A stretch of DNA of 64,000 nucleotides, taken from positions 5,582,501-5,646,500 of the forward strand of contig JAQPZY010001625.1 in the NCBI GenBank assembly GCA_029931535.1, written 5' to 3'. Every line of letters begins with the position of its first letter. The first letter of the stretch is position 1. The translations under genes and the position numbers were made by a program. This DNA is from Margaritifera margaritifera (taxonomy: Eukaryota > Mollusca > Bivalvia > Unionida > Margaritiferidae). Shown here piece after piece: positions 10,209-22,112 of this stretch. The notes below the pieces were generated by a model. It was given only the letters and a program-made list of their open reading frames with translations. It searched no databases and had not been told where the DNA came from.

Positions 10209-11456
10209 TGAAGCGCCTGTCAATGTCACAAACGCCACTAAATGTCACAAGTATCGCCTGTAAATGTCACAACTGACATTAACCGATGACATTGCATGCT
10301 AAGTTTGAATCTCACATTTTCCGATGACGTTAAGGCCAGTAAATGTCACAAACAATTGTTAACGTCACACCTAGAAATTGTATTATTTGCTGGCAGTAAA
10401 GTACTTTCAATTTTTGCAATGTGTGCTATAGACCAAGTACTTACCAATAAAGTCCTTAAATGTATCAGAGGACATTGAAAAAAGAGTCTGAAACCCAAAC
10501 ACAAACGTTTTACAGAATTGCCGCCATTTGCAGCTGAAGCGAAGAAATAATCGTCGTCCTTCCTTTCGTCTGCAATGAAGAATTTTAAACATTCTATGAT
10601 CAACATTCACATTTGTTTAAAATTAAATTCTAGGAAAACCCTCATTTTAGGAGATCTCAGACGGTTTTAACGATGAGCAGAATTGATTTCGTCCATAATG
10701 TTCTGAGTTATCGACCTTTTTAAACTTTGATTGTACATTTATTAAGCTTGTAATCATCTGAAAGATCAGACTAACATGACCATTTCTTAACAGCAAATAA
10801 TATTTTAGTATCACTTTTACCCATTTGTGAAAAACATATATAGTACTTTTGTGAATATAGTCCAAAATAAGAATTGTGGGGCCATTGCTATTCTAAACTA
10901 ACTCAATGTTTATGACTGTACTTGATAAAGTTCTGGAAAATGCCTGCTAGTCATAGACAGATCAATATATAGACAGATATATAGGTAGATGGGTGGATTG
11001 ATGGATATGTGTGTAGGTAGATAGAAGAAGATATAGTGTTAATCGTCATTGTGAATTATCATACAAGAGACAAAGACGGGCAGATGGACTGATGGATGCA
11101 CGGAAACACTATAAACAAAGCAAAAACAGGCGGACAGACAAGGGACGCAATCAATTGTATTATCTCCTCAAAGGAGCTGATATGATGACAAACCCTTTAC
11201 ACAAAGAAATAATGTATATCCGAAACAATATGACATTTATCGTTGATGTTTTACTTGCCCAAAAGTAATTGTCACAATTTGTTACATTTCCAGTTGCAGA
11301 ATGGACAGTAAATGTCATAACAACAGTACGTGTTACAAATTATTCCAGCTTTCAGAGTCACCGGTAAATGTTAATATTGTGACATTTACCGGCGACTTTG
11401 GATGCAATGTCACCGTGTGACATTTACCGGCGTTTGTGACAGTTACAGGCGCTTCA
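10209..11456. mobile_element. 1.25-kb non-autonomous DNA transposon with terminal inverted repeats
   Basis: The left end TGAAGCGCCTGTCAATGTCA mirrors the right end TGACAGTTACAGGCGCTTCA, and similarity continues through CACAAACGCC. A TACTG duplication flanks it (10204-10208 and 11457-11461). Subterminal motifs GTAAATGTCACA or their complement recur at least eight times near both ends (10210-10370 and 11260-11440), as expected for transposase-binding sites. The interior (10380-11250) has only frames of 60-86 codons with no recognised domain, so it needs a transposase from elsewhere. I cannot assign the superfamily; a 5-bp duplication does not decide it. Confidence 0.7.
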
Positions 11457-11461
11457 TACTG

Positions 11462-12280
11462 TACTGAAAAATACCTGCATTTCTTCCTTATCAGTTTAAA
11501 CTTTTCATAAATAAAATATTCTATGGACTTGACCTTTACATTTGTCCGTGAACCAGCTCAAGAGCTACAAAGACCTATTTCCAAGGGCATGTATCTTATT
11601 TATTTTATAATAAGCTTAGTTTATAAGGGCAAATCATCAAAAACATGATTCTTTCATCCATAAATCTTTTTCATTAGTACAATTTCTTAGGCCTCTGATA
11701 ATCCATTTTTCAATTTATAGCTCTGAAGCTATCTTTTTCTATTTCCAGTATAATAGTTATTATGTAAGTAATACGCAAATAACTTGATAAAATATTCATG
11801 GTAAACGTACAATTCCATGACTTCAGAGCAAATCCTTTTTCTATTTCCGATTCCATGTATCATATTTCATTCTGCAATATTTACTTTTTGAAGTTCTTTT
11901 ATGTAACCGCCATAGTTTAAATTACTAATTTGTATATTATGTTCAATAATTGCAAATCCAAAAGATTTCCCAAATCAAAGTCTTCCCAAATTATTCACAA
12001 TGACATTGTTACCAACTGATTTAAAATGATTCACAACTACATTGTTACCAACTCATTTAAATTTTATATCGAACGAAATAAAAAATTAAATAAACTAAAC
12101 AAAAACATTCAAGACATTTAACCATAACCTAGGTATTACCACTTAAAGTTTGTGTTCAAGTTTTATACTACTTGGCTTATGTGTAATAGAATGCTACGTT
12201 GGATTTAAGATGTTAACACCACGTGGTGTTTGTTTTGTTTTGTTTCCTATTTGTGATGAGTTGTATATTGTCCATACATT
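11462..12280. other. Intergenic AT-rich sequence
   Basis: Contains a short 39-bp imperfect direct repeat near 11992-12060 ('cacaatgacattgttaccaact'). No gene seen. Confidence 0.5.
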
Positions 12281-14046
12281 TTCCATTGGATAAAACAAAA
12301 GAATATATCTATAGTATGTTTGCAAGAAACTCATAGTACAAAGAACGATGAAATATATTGGACTGCTGAATGGGGTTACAAATGTATATTTAGCCACTGC
12401 TCTAGTAATAGTGCTGGGGTCGCAATATTATTTAGAAATACCTTTGAATTTGCAATTAGTAGAGAAAGATGTGACAGTCAAGGGAGATTTATTATTTTAG
12501 ATATTACAATTAATGGCAACAGAATAACCCTCGTGAATGTGTATGGTTACAACGATGATAATCCTAGCTTTTTAGAAAGTTAAAGGAGGAGATTTTAGTT
12601 TTTGAGAACTTATCAATTATAATGTGTGGAGATTGGAATACTGTTCAAGACGTAGATTTGGATACTTACAATATTTTACATGACAAACACCAACCGTCAA
12701 GAGCAGCGATTCAAGACCTGAAAAACGAATTGGAATTAATTGACCCCTGGCGAAATTCCAATCAAGACTTAAAGATGTATACCTGGAGGCAAAAATCTCC
12801 CTTGAAACAAAGTAGATTAGATTACTTTGTTGTATCTGATGACATTCATATGACTACAACTGATGCGTGTATCTTAGCAGAGTATAAGACTGATCACTCA
12901 GCTTTTGTTTTGAGGGAGGCTTTTTCAACGTGTCCAAGGGGAAAATGATATTGGAAATTTAATGCCCAACTGTTGATGAACATTGAATATACTGATTTGG
13001 TCAAAAAGTGTATAACTAATACTGTAAATGAATATTATGTATGGGGAAATACAGATGACTCTCTCCGTGTTTCTCTTTCCTGTAATGATCAAATGTTCTT
13101 TGAAATTTTGAAAATGAAAATAAGATCTGAAACTATATGTTATTCTATTAGGAAAACAAAAGAGAAACGGGAAAAATTAAAGAAAATTGAACAGGTAATA
13201 ATAGTAATTCATGGGGGACTGTCGAATAAAATAGATGGGGAAACTCTGGAAAATTTAGAAAAAAAGAAAGCAGAATTAGAGGAATCTAGAAAAAAAAATA
13301 CATAGAAGGTGTTATATTAAGATCCAAAGCTAGATGGTACGAATTTGGAGAAAAAAGCACGAAGTACTTTTAAAATCTTGAAAAAAGAAATTATGTAAAT
13401 AAGAAAATAAAGGAAATTATGTTAGATGATGGGACAAATATATCAGACTAAATAGATATTTTAGAAGCCCAAAAACAGTTTTATATTGAATTGTACAAAA
13501 TTAGAATTACTCAGCTTGATGTTGAGGATACTCAAGAAACTCAAAATAGATTTATTAATCACAATATTAAACTTTGTCAAGAGGAAAGAGAATCATGCGA
13601 GGGTCTACTTACAATTAAGGAATACGGTATGTCTCTAAAACGGATGGAAAATGGAAAAAGTACTGTTCAGATGGATTCACTGTAGAGTTCTATAAATTCT
13701 TTTGGAAGACTCTTGGAGGATTTCTATGCAGATCAATAAATTATGGATATACTGTAGGAAAACTTTCCGATTTTCAGACTCAAGGAGTCATCACATTGTT
13801 ACCAAAGGTAGAAAAAGGCAGAAGATATATCACTTTTAAATATTGACTATACGATTGCTTCGGGAGCCATTACAGCTAGGATTAAAAATGTTCTTCCATC
13901 AATAATCAGTGATACTCAAAAAGGATTTATGAAAGGTAGATTCATTGGAGAAAATACCAGGCTATTATATCATGGATCAACTAGAGAACGAAAATAGATA
14001 TGGTTTATTATTGTTAATAGACTTTGAAAAAGCCTTTGACTAAAAA
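12281..14046 (+). pseudogene. L1/Tx1-like LINE ORF2 relic: endonuclease plus start of RT
   Basis: Broken plus-strand frames read through an APE-type endonuclease and into reverse transcriptase. Endonuclease signatures: CLQETH at about 12317, a GDWNTVQD phrase near 12628, RLDYF near 12818 and a TDHSA phrase near 12889, where the catalytic Asp-His pair is expected. Then come a Lys/Glu-rich linker (12973-13305), a KARWYEFGEKSTKYF phrase (about 13328) typical of the L1 RT leader, and RT pieces such as GVITLLPK and an FEKAFD block at 14022-14039. It breaks off just after that block in an A-rich run. Several stops and frameshifts show it is dead. The 3' part of RT, with the catalytic YADD-type box, is missing. 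Confidence 0.8.
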
Positions 14047-15100
14047 AAAACAAAACACTCTCACTCATTTACTTACTTAATTCTTTGATCTAGTAGTATC
14101 CATTGTGCTACTAAATAATCATTTGTAAACTGAGACAATAAAATCGGAATAATTAACTTAATGACTTATTCATGTATGGACATTTTAAGTATCTTAAATA
14201 TCACGCTGTAACCAAGTGTAAGAGTTGAATTTAATGCTGCATGGTAAATAGTGTTAATTATGGTATTTTTCTCAGTTGCTATTTATTACTGCGAAATTCA
14301 GAGTATTCTTGGAATTGTATTTGTTTGTTCTTTTCTAACTATTTTATCTGGTTGTTCTTTTTTACCTTTTTCGCCACGCTCAATGCTTTCAGGTTGTTTA
14401 TCATATGCACCAATTTTTTAAACAGATCTCTTTCAATATATCAATCCCAATCTTAACACAACAACTATACCAACTATCAAGCACTGCACTGTGTTTGAAC
14501 TACTTGTTTCAGAGTTATCTTAGTTTTATCTTGATCTTCTGCTTTGGATTTTTTTTAATTCTCGTGAACATCTTTTACCAAGTTGCTTTCCAAGTTTACC
14601 TCTGTAGATTTTTCTCCTTTTGCGAAGTTACCTTTTCTGGTTGCTCTCCAATCTGTGTTTTATTTAATGTATGTGTCTAAACGTTATTTAACTTGCACTC
14701 AATGCAGAAAGTGGTAATTCTATCCTAAATAATAAATATCCAGTAAAGTATCTTAGTCCATTTGTTGTCTTGTTATCTTCTTTTATTTCTGTCTGTAAGT
14801 CTGTCTGTAAGTCGTTCAAATGATCAACTGAAATAAATTTACTCATCAGAGATGTCACTCACAGTATTATTAGATCTGAAAAAGTGACTTTGATATTCTT
14901 GCTGATCTTACATTTACAAAAATTGTGTACATTGTCTTTATTTATTACTTTTTTTCCAATTTTTTTCTAACTTCTTGTCGGTTACAGTTTTTTCAGTTAT
15001 ATCGTTGTATGTTCAGTTTGTTATACTAATTTGTAGTTCCTGCTTGTATTTTTCATCTTCATAGGAATTCTTCTTCCAGTCGTTTTGATCTATTTAAATA
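14047..15100. other. AT-rich stretch, possibly decayed minus-strand coding sequence
   Basis: Plus-strand frames of 71 and 91 codons (14241-14680) are Phe/Leu-rich and look like the antisense of a Lys/Glu-rich sequence. The minus strand gives broken Lys/Glu/Gln-rich runs. This could be the eroded flank of the element at 15.1-17.5 kb, but no domain can be named. Confidence 0.25.
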
Positions 15101-16490
15101 GTGTATTATTACAGAAGGTGGTAGAAACGAATTTGAAGATTTGGATAATCCTGTTTGCGATGAAGAGGATTATGAGATTAAATAAAATCCAACATTTGAA
15201 GATTCTTTAACAGATAATAATTTTTTCTAACGGTGGATTTGAAACTCCTAAATTGGATTTGAAACTCCTAAATTGGATTTGAAACTTCTAAATACATACC
15301 AAAATTATTGAGTAAATTTAAGCAACATATCACGTCAGAATAGACAATCGTTAATTTTGAAAATGCCCTTCAAAATACTGTAGGATCAAATGATGTAAAA
15401 TATGACACAATTCAACCTTATTTAAAAACTGACTATGTAAAACTGCATATTGGAAAAAAGGTTAAGATATTCTTTTATGAATAAACTGGAAGAAAGCCCA
15501 TTTGTATGACAGATCTAAACGTTCTGAATCGAATACAGTATCCTGGTGGAATAGAAAATGTGAGCAAGATGTTAGTGATGGACGTGCATTTTGAGAGTGG
15601 TTGAGTTTTAAAAAAAAATCAAAAAAATCTGGAAAATGGGTACAATAAAGAGAAGAATCTAAACTCAAAGTATCCAGTAGATCCTACCGCTACATAAAGG
15701 CGGCCAATAAAAATTCCAGAGGAATAGAAATGCAAGTAATTAACACAAATAAATAATTTAACTGCAAGCAAAAGAAACAGAGACTATAATTGATGAATAC
15801 TACGAAAGACTTGGTAGTAGACCACCTTCTAGGATATATACGCTGGAAGAAGAAAGAAAATTGAGAGATTATGTAGATGCAGTGAAAGTAGCTAAAGCAA
15901 AACTAATATCGATCAAATCAGCTGTTAAAATGTACGACAAACAGATAGAAGAGATACAAAAAGACATCAGCAAAGAAACAGATGGAACTAAAAAAGATAA
16001 ATTGCAAACACTCTTGCATAATACTTAAAGCAAAAGATCACAAATAGCTGGATATTGAACAGATTTAGAAAATAAATTTAGAGAAAATATGAAGTAAATA
16101 AATCTCAAAGGTATGAAAAGGCACCATTAGGTGAATGGTGAAAAAAACTATTTTAAAAACAGAGGTGTAACAGTTGCAACTATTGTTACAACTATAGGTA
16201 TGATAGCAACAACTTTTGGTATAGTCATAGAAAATTTTGTGAAAGGTTTGATAGAAGGAGGCGGAGGAACAAGTGGTGGTGGTGGGGGGGTCAAAGGTAG
16301 TTTGAATGCATTCGTTGACAAAGTTAAATAATAAATGAAAAATATTGCCAACTAGTTGTGTGAGTTAGCTAAAAAAAAAAAGCTACAGTATCATTGCCGG
16401 CTATCATTGGCAATGCAATAAGCTGGCTTTTAAAATCAGCTGCACAAATTGTCTGTATTAGCTAATCATATTATTCTGCTTATTGTGACC
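15101..16490 (+). pseudogene. Decayed ORF of an unidentified mobile or virus-like element
   Basis: Broken plus-strand frames run in order: an acidic start (EFEDLDNP then DEEDY, about 15128-15180); three 19-24 bp direct repeats (15232-15293); an IDEYYERLGSRPPSRIYTLE phrase near 15790 followed by a Lys/Glu coiled-coil-like run; a hydrophobic segment (VTVATIVTTIGMIATTFGIV, about 16166-16225); a Gly-rich linker (16258-16295); and a second hydrophobic block (LPAIIGNAISWLL, about 16395-16433). The layout of coil, two membrane-like segments and glycine linker resembles a multicopy family of unknown function that I recall from cnidarian and bivalve assemblies. That recollection is unverified. Many stops are present. 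Confidence 0.45.
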
Positions 16491-16884
16491 TTAGTCCGTT
16501 TGTTTGCATAATTCTTGCTCACGTTCTCTTCTTGTTACCAGTTAGTTTGTAATCTATCTTTGATGAATTGTTACAGACTGTTTATCAGCTGCTGGAATAC
16601 CGGTTGTTACCTGGTCAGCATTTATAGCAGCATTTATTCCTGTACAAAATGTATCTGATGACTGTTATAAATTGTTATTATAGTCAACTATACTTCATAT
16701 TTTCATAACCATATCACTTGGTAACAAAAATATAAGATCATTACCAACAGCATAGTTTAACCTTATTGTCCAATCTGAAATATATTACTGACATCTTATT
16801 GGAATATTTTCATCTGAGTCATATCATTGTTCATCCAAAATTCTATTTTCTATCTAAATATGTACAGTGTTTTCTACGGTTGTG

Positions 16885-17480
16885 TTAGAATGCATAGGAG
16901 ATGTTCGATTTTGTATCTGCCCACCTAAAACAAATATCACATACGACCTTATTCTTTGCTTTATCTTCTGTTAGTCCGTTGATATCTTGTAGAAAGAAAT
17001 AAGTCCATCTTTTTTCATCACATATAAACATTGAATTTATTTCTTCAGCATGCATTTTTCTCCAGTATTCAACTGTTCCAACTCCGTAATTATATTTACG
17101 TTTTAAAGTATCTTTTACATGATCTGGCGTAGGTTTTCCAAAAACACTGAAGTACAGAATTATGTTCCAAAAAGATACATGTATTTATTTTTTCTATTAA
17201 TATATCTCAGTCATAATGAGGAGGAATATTAAAGTTACTACAGATTATGTATATTTTGTTAGATCTATATTATTGTTTGTTGGATTAAAAGATGGATCAT
17301 CAGTTAACAGTATTTTGCTTTCAGAAAACAGGTTTCGCATCTGAAAGCAGATGTGAAACCTTTACATTGAGTTACTAATTCTGGTATGCTAGTATCAGTT
17401 AGATGCCAATAAGATATTCCACATCTTGTTGTCATCCGTACTTCCTAGTTTAACTGATTTTACCAGAATTTTATACCACA
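16885..17480 (-). pseudogene. Decayed ORF, convergent with the preceding one, unidentified
   Basis: On the minus strand an open frame of about 100 codons (about 17193 down to 16885, closed by TAA) carries FSVFGKPTPDHVKDTLKRKY, an EYWRKMHAEE phrase, WTYFFLQDINGL and a final CDICFRW. Weaker coding-like pieces continue upstream to about 17480 (CGISYWHLTDTSIPELVTQC, FRCETCFLKAK), broken by stops. Cys pairs suggest a metal-binding fold, but I cannot name it. The composition is clearly more protein-like than nearby noise, and the convergent layout with 15101-16490 suggests both belong to one large decayed element. Confidence 0.4.
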
Positions 17481-18039
17481 CTGTGCTCTACATCTGTTCA
17501 TTGTATCGCCATTGTTAAAAAGTTAAAGTGTTTTTGTCTAAAATGCTCAATGGCTTGTACGTAGAATAACTGTTTGAAGTGTAGCGTATTTTGATATAAC
17601 TATAAATATGTGTGCAATTTCTTTATTCACTGGAGGGCAAAACTGAGTTGCTGTGATTTCTTTTGTTGTGACTTTTTCCCTTGTAAAAGTTAAGCTTTCT
17701 ATCCGTGACTTTTTTCCTGTGACCTTCTTTCCGTTTCTCTTCGTATAGTGCGTCGACGGGACACAACAATGTACAAGATAGATATATTTTAAAGGGAAAT
17801 AACCTTCCTGAAATATATTCTGTAAGAAGATTTAAATGGCATAGTAAAACTGTGTCATAACAACTAAATGACACTAAATAAACTAAATTTACTTGCATGT
17901 TACTTAGTAACCAGCAAGAAGCAATTAACAATTCTCCAAATCTCTCCATGGATAAATATTAAATGGAATGAAATCAATACAGTTTTAGGTGTATTTTTTG
18001 TACGAATCATTGACATGGACTAAACAAATCTGTTATGTG
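17481..18039. other. Sequence with one unrecognised minus-strand frame
   Basis: A 108-codon minus-strand frame at 17623-17949 begins MERFGELLIASCWLL and ends in a Lys/Arg/His-rich tail. It has a hydrophobic start and a basic end but no domain I recognise, and its coding status is doubtful. Confidence 0.3.
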
Positions 18040-18350
18040 TAACTAGCCCGTGCAGTTGCATTACCAAGAAAACTTGATAAATATATATCTGGAGATGCAA
18101 AAAAAATTTTTTTTTATAATGTTCTTAAATGCTTGTTTTACTACCATGCTTGATTATGATGCGATTATATGGGGACAATGCTGACAATAATCAGCAAATA
18201 TGAACCACGTCACGTCAGATAACACAGTTACATAAGCATGCATTGAGAATAGTATTGAATACGTTCACTATCACATGTAGCAAAGATAAATTCGAAAGAA
18301 TCAAATATGTAGATTATATTTCTTTGCCTACTTTAATACCATATATATTT
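18040..18350 (+). pseudogene. LINE reverse-transcriptase C-terminal fragment (part 1)
   Basis: Broken plus-strand frames read KLDKYISGDAKKIFFYNVL, then CLDYDAIIWGQC in place of the common 'DYxxxVWG' block, then HALRIVLN and FERIKYVDYISLP. These are the thumb and C-terminal motifs of Jockey/CR1-type LINE proteins. The next motifs resume at 19125, so about 770 bp appear to be inserted. Confidence 0.6.
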
Positions 18351-19124
18351 CTTTCATCGTGTGATACAAACAAACGTAATACTTTAACGAGCGGCGAAGC
18401 CACAATTAATTTTTTTTTTTTTTTTTTTTTTTGTACCTCTAGATGAAATAAATGCAGTATTTACGCAGGAAAAGAAAAGTTTCTTATTATTATATACCAA
18501 ACTTGCTTCTGAATCGAAGCTTCGAATATTAAACTCTCTCTTTAGCACACCACCACCAACCACCCCCATTCTTTTCGTAAGTTCACTTCAATTTTAAGTG
18601 CATTTATTGGCTGATCATAAAAATATCATCGATTTGAGAGAACTGTTCATTTGGGGTGAACTAATCCGTTGCAATAAATAACATTTTTTATATTTTGTAA
18701 ACTATTTTACCCTACCTGACAACAACAGCGAGTCCGACTGAGCGATACAACACACCTGGTTTTTCACATTATTTTTAAGGTAACAAAATGGACATAACTT
18801 CGTCAAGAAAAAAAAAAAAAAAAAAAAAACGGTGGTGAGTCAAGTATCTTCGGCCAAAAATAATTTCCATTCCTGAGATGTCATGCAGTTTACATTTGTT
18901 GCTCAAACTCACACAATGCATGATTTCTTGCTGCAATATCCCTCTGTTTGCACACACAAGCAAGTGCCGCATGGCATGATGGGAAATCTTGTATTTTCAC
19001 ATGTGCAAATATAAGGATTGTATTTTCCACGTGAAAATAATGGAATTAAAGAAATATGAAAAATATTTCAACAATAAATTTCTGTATTTCACACTTAAGT
19101 GTATAATAAAGTTTAGTATATAGA
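18351..19124. other. Insertion between two LINE fragments, with opposed poly-T and poly-A tracts
   Basis: This interval splits the LINE C-terminus. It holds a run of about 25 T (18408-18432) and, about 375 bp on, a run of about 23 A (18808-18830). Opposed homopolymers suggest one or two retro-inserted short elements. No gene is recognised. Confidence 0.4.
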
Positions 19125-19350
19125 AAGCATCACACGATTTAACGCCAGAGTATATCAAATCTTTAGTAAAACCTATATAGCTAAGTTGCCAATATAATTT
19201 CAGGTCATATTCCAAGGAAAATCTTATTTTGCCTAGGCCAAATTCAGAACTCCTTTAAAAAATCATTCGGTTATTCTGCCGTCTAATTACGAAATGCCAT
19301 GCTACAACAAAACTATAAAAATACCAACAATGATAAGCTTTAAGTGATAT
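19125..19350 (+). pseudogene. LINE reverse-transcriptase C-terminal fragment (part 2)
   Basis: Reads HDLTPEYIKSLVKPI, then YNFRSYSKENLILPRPNSEL, then KSFGYSAV and LRNAM. This is the standard C-terminal order (LTPEYL, NLRS, KENLxLPRP, KSFSYSGAxLWN) of CR1/Jockey-type LINE ORF2. Stops and a frameshift are present. It continues the fragment at 18040-18350. Confidence 0.65.
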
Positions 19351-19911
19351 TTGCAGAAATTTCTGATGACAACTTATTTAAATAGCGTCCAGTAATTCTG
19401 GCCAGGCTCTCTCAGCCTGCTGCTTTTGCATCGTCAATTAACATCCCACGGATATCTGTCCTCCTATGATGCTATTTTATTTTTTCAAAGCTACGCCTAT
19501 TTTTTGTGTACTGATAATTTCTCCTATTGTATGTCAGTCTTTTATCTTAGTTACGAAAATTCATTAGATCGTAGAAGTGTACATCTTAGACGTTCCTGTA
19601 TGTTTAATCAGCACTATATTGCCAATATTGTGCCGATATGCCGTGAAACCTTATACATACACACATACGTCTCTGTACATGTTTGAAAGTGTTTGCAATG
19701 TGTTTTTATTATTTTTATTTTCTATTTGTGCTTACATGCTCACTAGCGTGTGCATTGGATGTATGGATAAGGTGTGTGTGTGTGTGCTTGTGTGATTGTG
19801 CGTGTGCATGTTCTGTATGGTAACTTAAATGTTAGGTAGCTATATTCTAGTTTTCTTTTGCTGATTTTGTGTCAAGTATAGTGCTTATTGATAATGAGTG
19901 TAAATTGAAGA
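19351..19911. other. Intergenic sequence
   Basis: Contains a short GT-rich run near 19771-19810. No recognised gene; frames of 72-86 codons lack domains. Confidence 0.45.
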
Positions 19912-20900
19912 ATGTGTTTAAATGTGTTTATGTGTGGAAATTTATAACATTAGAGTATATGTCCATCTTGCTAGAATAATGTGTTTATGTGTAGAAATTG
20001 GTCACATTACAGTATATGTCCATCTTGTTTGAATAACGTGTTTATGTGTAGAAATTGGTCACATTACAGTATATGTCCATCTTGTTTGAATAATGTGTTT
20101 ATGTGTAGAAATTGGTCACATTACAGTATATGTCCATCTTGTTTGAATAATGTGCTTATGTGTAGAAATTGGTCACATTACAGTATATGTCCATCTTGTT
20201 TCAATAATGTATTTATGCGTAGAAATTGGTCACATTACAGTATATGTCCATATTGTTTCAAAAATGTATTTATGCCTACAAATTGGTTACATTAGAGTAT
20301 ATGTCCATCTTGTTTGAATAATGTATTTATGCGTAGAAATTGGTCACATTACAGTATATGTCCATCTTGTTTGAATAATGTGTTTATGCGTACAAATTGG
20401 TTACATTAGAGTATATGCCCATCTTGTTTGAAAAATGTGTTTATGTTTAGAAATTTGTTACATCACAGTATAAATCGATCTTGTTCGAATAATGTGTTTA
20501 TGTGTAGAATTTGTTTACATTAGAGTATATGTCCATCTTGTTTGAATAATGTGTTTATGCGTAGAAATTGGTTACATCACAGTATATGTCCATCTTGTTT
20601 GATAAATGTGTTTATGCGTAGAAATTGGTCACATTACAGTATATGTCCATCTTGTTTGAATAATGTATTTATGTATGCGTACAAAATGGATACATTAGAG
20701 TATATGTCCATCTTGTTTGAATAATGTGTTTATGTGTAGAAATTGGTTACATTAGAGTATATGTCCATCTTGTTTGAATAATGTGTTTATGTGTAGAAAT
20801 TGGTTCCATTAGAGTATATGTCCATCTTGTTTGAATAATGTGTTTATGTGTAAGAATTGGTTACATTAGAGTATATGTCCATCGTGTTTGAATAATGTGG
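19912..20900. repeat. 57-bp minisatellite, about 17 units
   Basis: The unit has the form AATAATGTGTTTATGTGTAG followed by AAATTGGTCACATTACAGTA and TATGTCCATCTTGTTTG. Because 57 is divisible by three, a 104-codon frame (19981-20295) stays open as a 19-residue repeat. Neighbouring units carry stops in that frame, so it is not a gene. The middle units vary most; the last five or six are almost identical. Confidence 0.9.
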
Positions 20901-21072
20901 TTTAGTAGTTCAGGATATTTAACTTTTGTGTACATTTGTACATAAATCTATCTTCACTATTGTTCTTCTGAGAACCATATGGAACAATAAATATGTAAAT
21001 ATGTAAATCTCATTAAATAAAATTAATATTACCGCTACTAATAACAACAATAACAATTATGATAATAATTTA

Positions 21073-21107
<35 letters not shown>

Positions 21108-21524
21108 TCATCAACTAAAATATCGAATTAAAGGTTTAAAGATCACTATGAACTATGCAAACATTTTGTTTTGGATAATATCTCTTGATGTGCTTTCCTT
21201 TCCAGCTTGTGCCAGTAAAACATAGGAATTATCAAACTCACATAAAACTGAAATCATTTGATGAATATGCTGGTACATGTTTATGTTCGATCCATATATA
21301 TGCTGATGTTTTATGTCTTTTACGAATGTGCAGACCATCAATACAGCTTTTCGACCAATGAAATAAATTGGTTATTCATATCTTCCAACATAAATTTGTT
21401 ACCAGATTTAACAGCATTAATACCAGCGAATAAGGAAATAGCAACGACATTTAACAGAACTGATTAAACAGTTAATACAGGGAAATATTTCTGCATAATT
21501 TCTGTGTTTAATGGCAACAACTCA
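20901..21524. other. Intergenic sequence with a (TTA)n microsatellite
   Basis: A (TTA)n run lies at 21076-21107. Nothing else is recognised. Confidence 0.6.
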
Positions 21525-22112
21525 TATTTTTAATTTAGTTGAAGGATAAACGCTAATTGTAGTTGAAGGATAAACACTTATTGTAGTTGAAGGATAAACA
21601 CTAATTGTAGTTGAATGATAAACACTAATTGAAGTTGAAGGATAAACACTTATTGTAGTTGAAGGATAAACACTTACTGTAGTTAAAGGATAAACACTAA
21701 TTGTAGTTGAAGGATAAACACTAATTGTAGTTGAAGGATAAACTCTAATTGTAGTTGAAGGATAAACACTAATTATAGTTGAAGGATAAAACCTTATTGT
21801 AGTTGAAGGATAAACAGTAATTGTAGTTGAAGAATAAACACTAATTGTAGTTGAAGGATAAACACTTATTGTTGTTGAAGGATAAACAGTAATTGTAGTT
21901 GAAGAATAAACACTAATTGTAGTTGAAGGATAAAACCTTATTGTAGTTGAAGGATAAACAGTAATTGTAGTTGAAGAATAAACACTAATTGTAGTTGAAG
22001 GATAAACACTTATTGTTGTTGAAGGATAAACATTAATTGTAGTTGAAGGATAAACACTTATTTTTATATATAAGATAAAGCTCAACGGCAGAAATACTGT
22101 CAAAAGCATCAA
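21522..22112 (-). CDS. Possible secreted repeat protein (YPSTTISV octapeptides), doubtful
   Basis: A 196-codon minus-strand frame opens at TTG, immediately followed by ATG (22109), with a signal-peptide-like start ([16 protein letters not shown]), then about 22 copies of an octapeptide like YPSTTISV and a stop. Ser, Thr, Tyr and Pro dominate, which resembles mucin-like or adhesive secreted proteins. A 24-bp repeat without stops stays open automatically, so the frame alone is weak evidence. The in-frame hydrophobic leader outside the array is the only independent support. No promoter or poly(A) site was identified. Confidence 0.2.
   Translation of the reverse strand: MMLLTVFLPLSFILYIKISVYPSTTINVYPSTTISVYPSTTISVYSSTTITVYPSTTIRFYPSTTISVYSSTTITVYPSTTISVYPSTTISVYSSTTITVYPSTTIRFYPSTIISVYPSTTIRVYPSTTISVYPSTTISVYPLTTVSVYPSTTISVYPSTSISVYHSTTISVYPSTTISVYPSTTISVYPSTKLKI
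21525..22066. repeat. 24-bp minisatellite, about 22 units
   Basis: The unit is GTTGAAGGATAAACACTAAT plus TGTA, with single-base variants (aataaac, cagtaat, accttat). Groups of three or four units repeat as blocks: the run of variants at 21790-21860 recurs at 21870-21940 and again at 21950-22010, showing higher-order amplification of about 72-96 bp. On the minus strand it stays open as an eight-residue repeat. Confidence 0.9.

Noticed and set aside
14241..14680. Membrane protein with Phe/Leu-rich segments
   Set aside because: Composition is what AT-rich antisense of a Lys/Glu-rich decayed sequence gives; two overlapping frames share it.
19981..20724. Apparent protein with 19-residue repeats (CRNWSHYSICPSCLNN)
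   Set aside because: The 57-bp satellite unit is divisible by three; other units carry stops and variants do not preserve codons.
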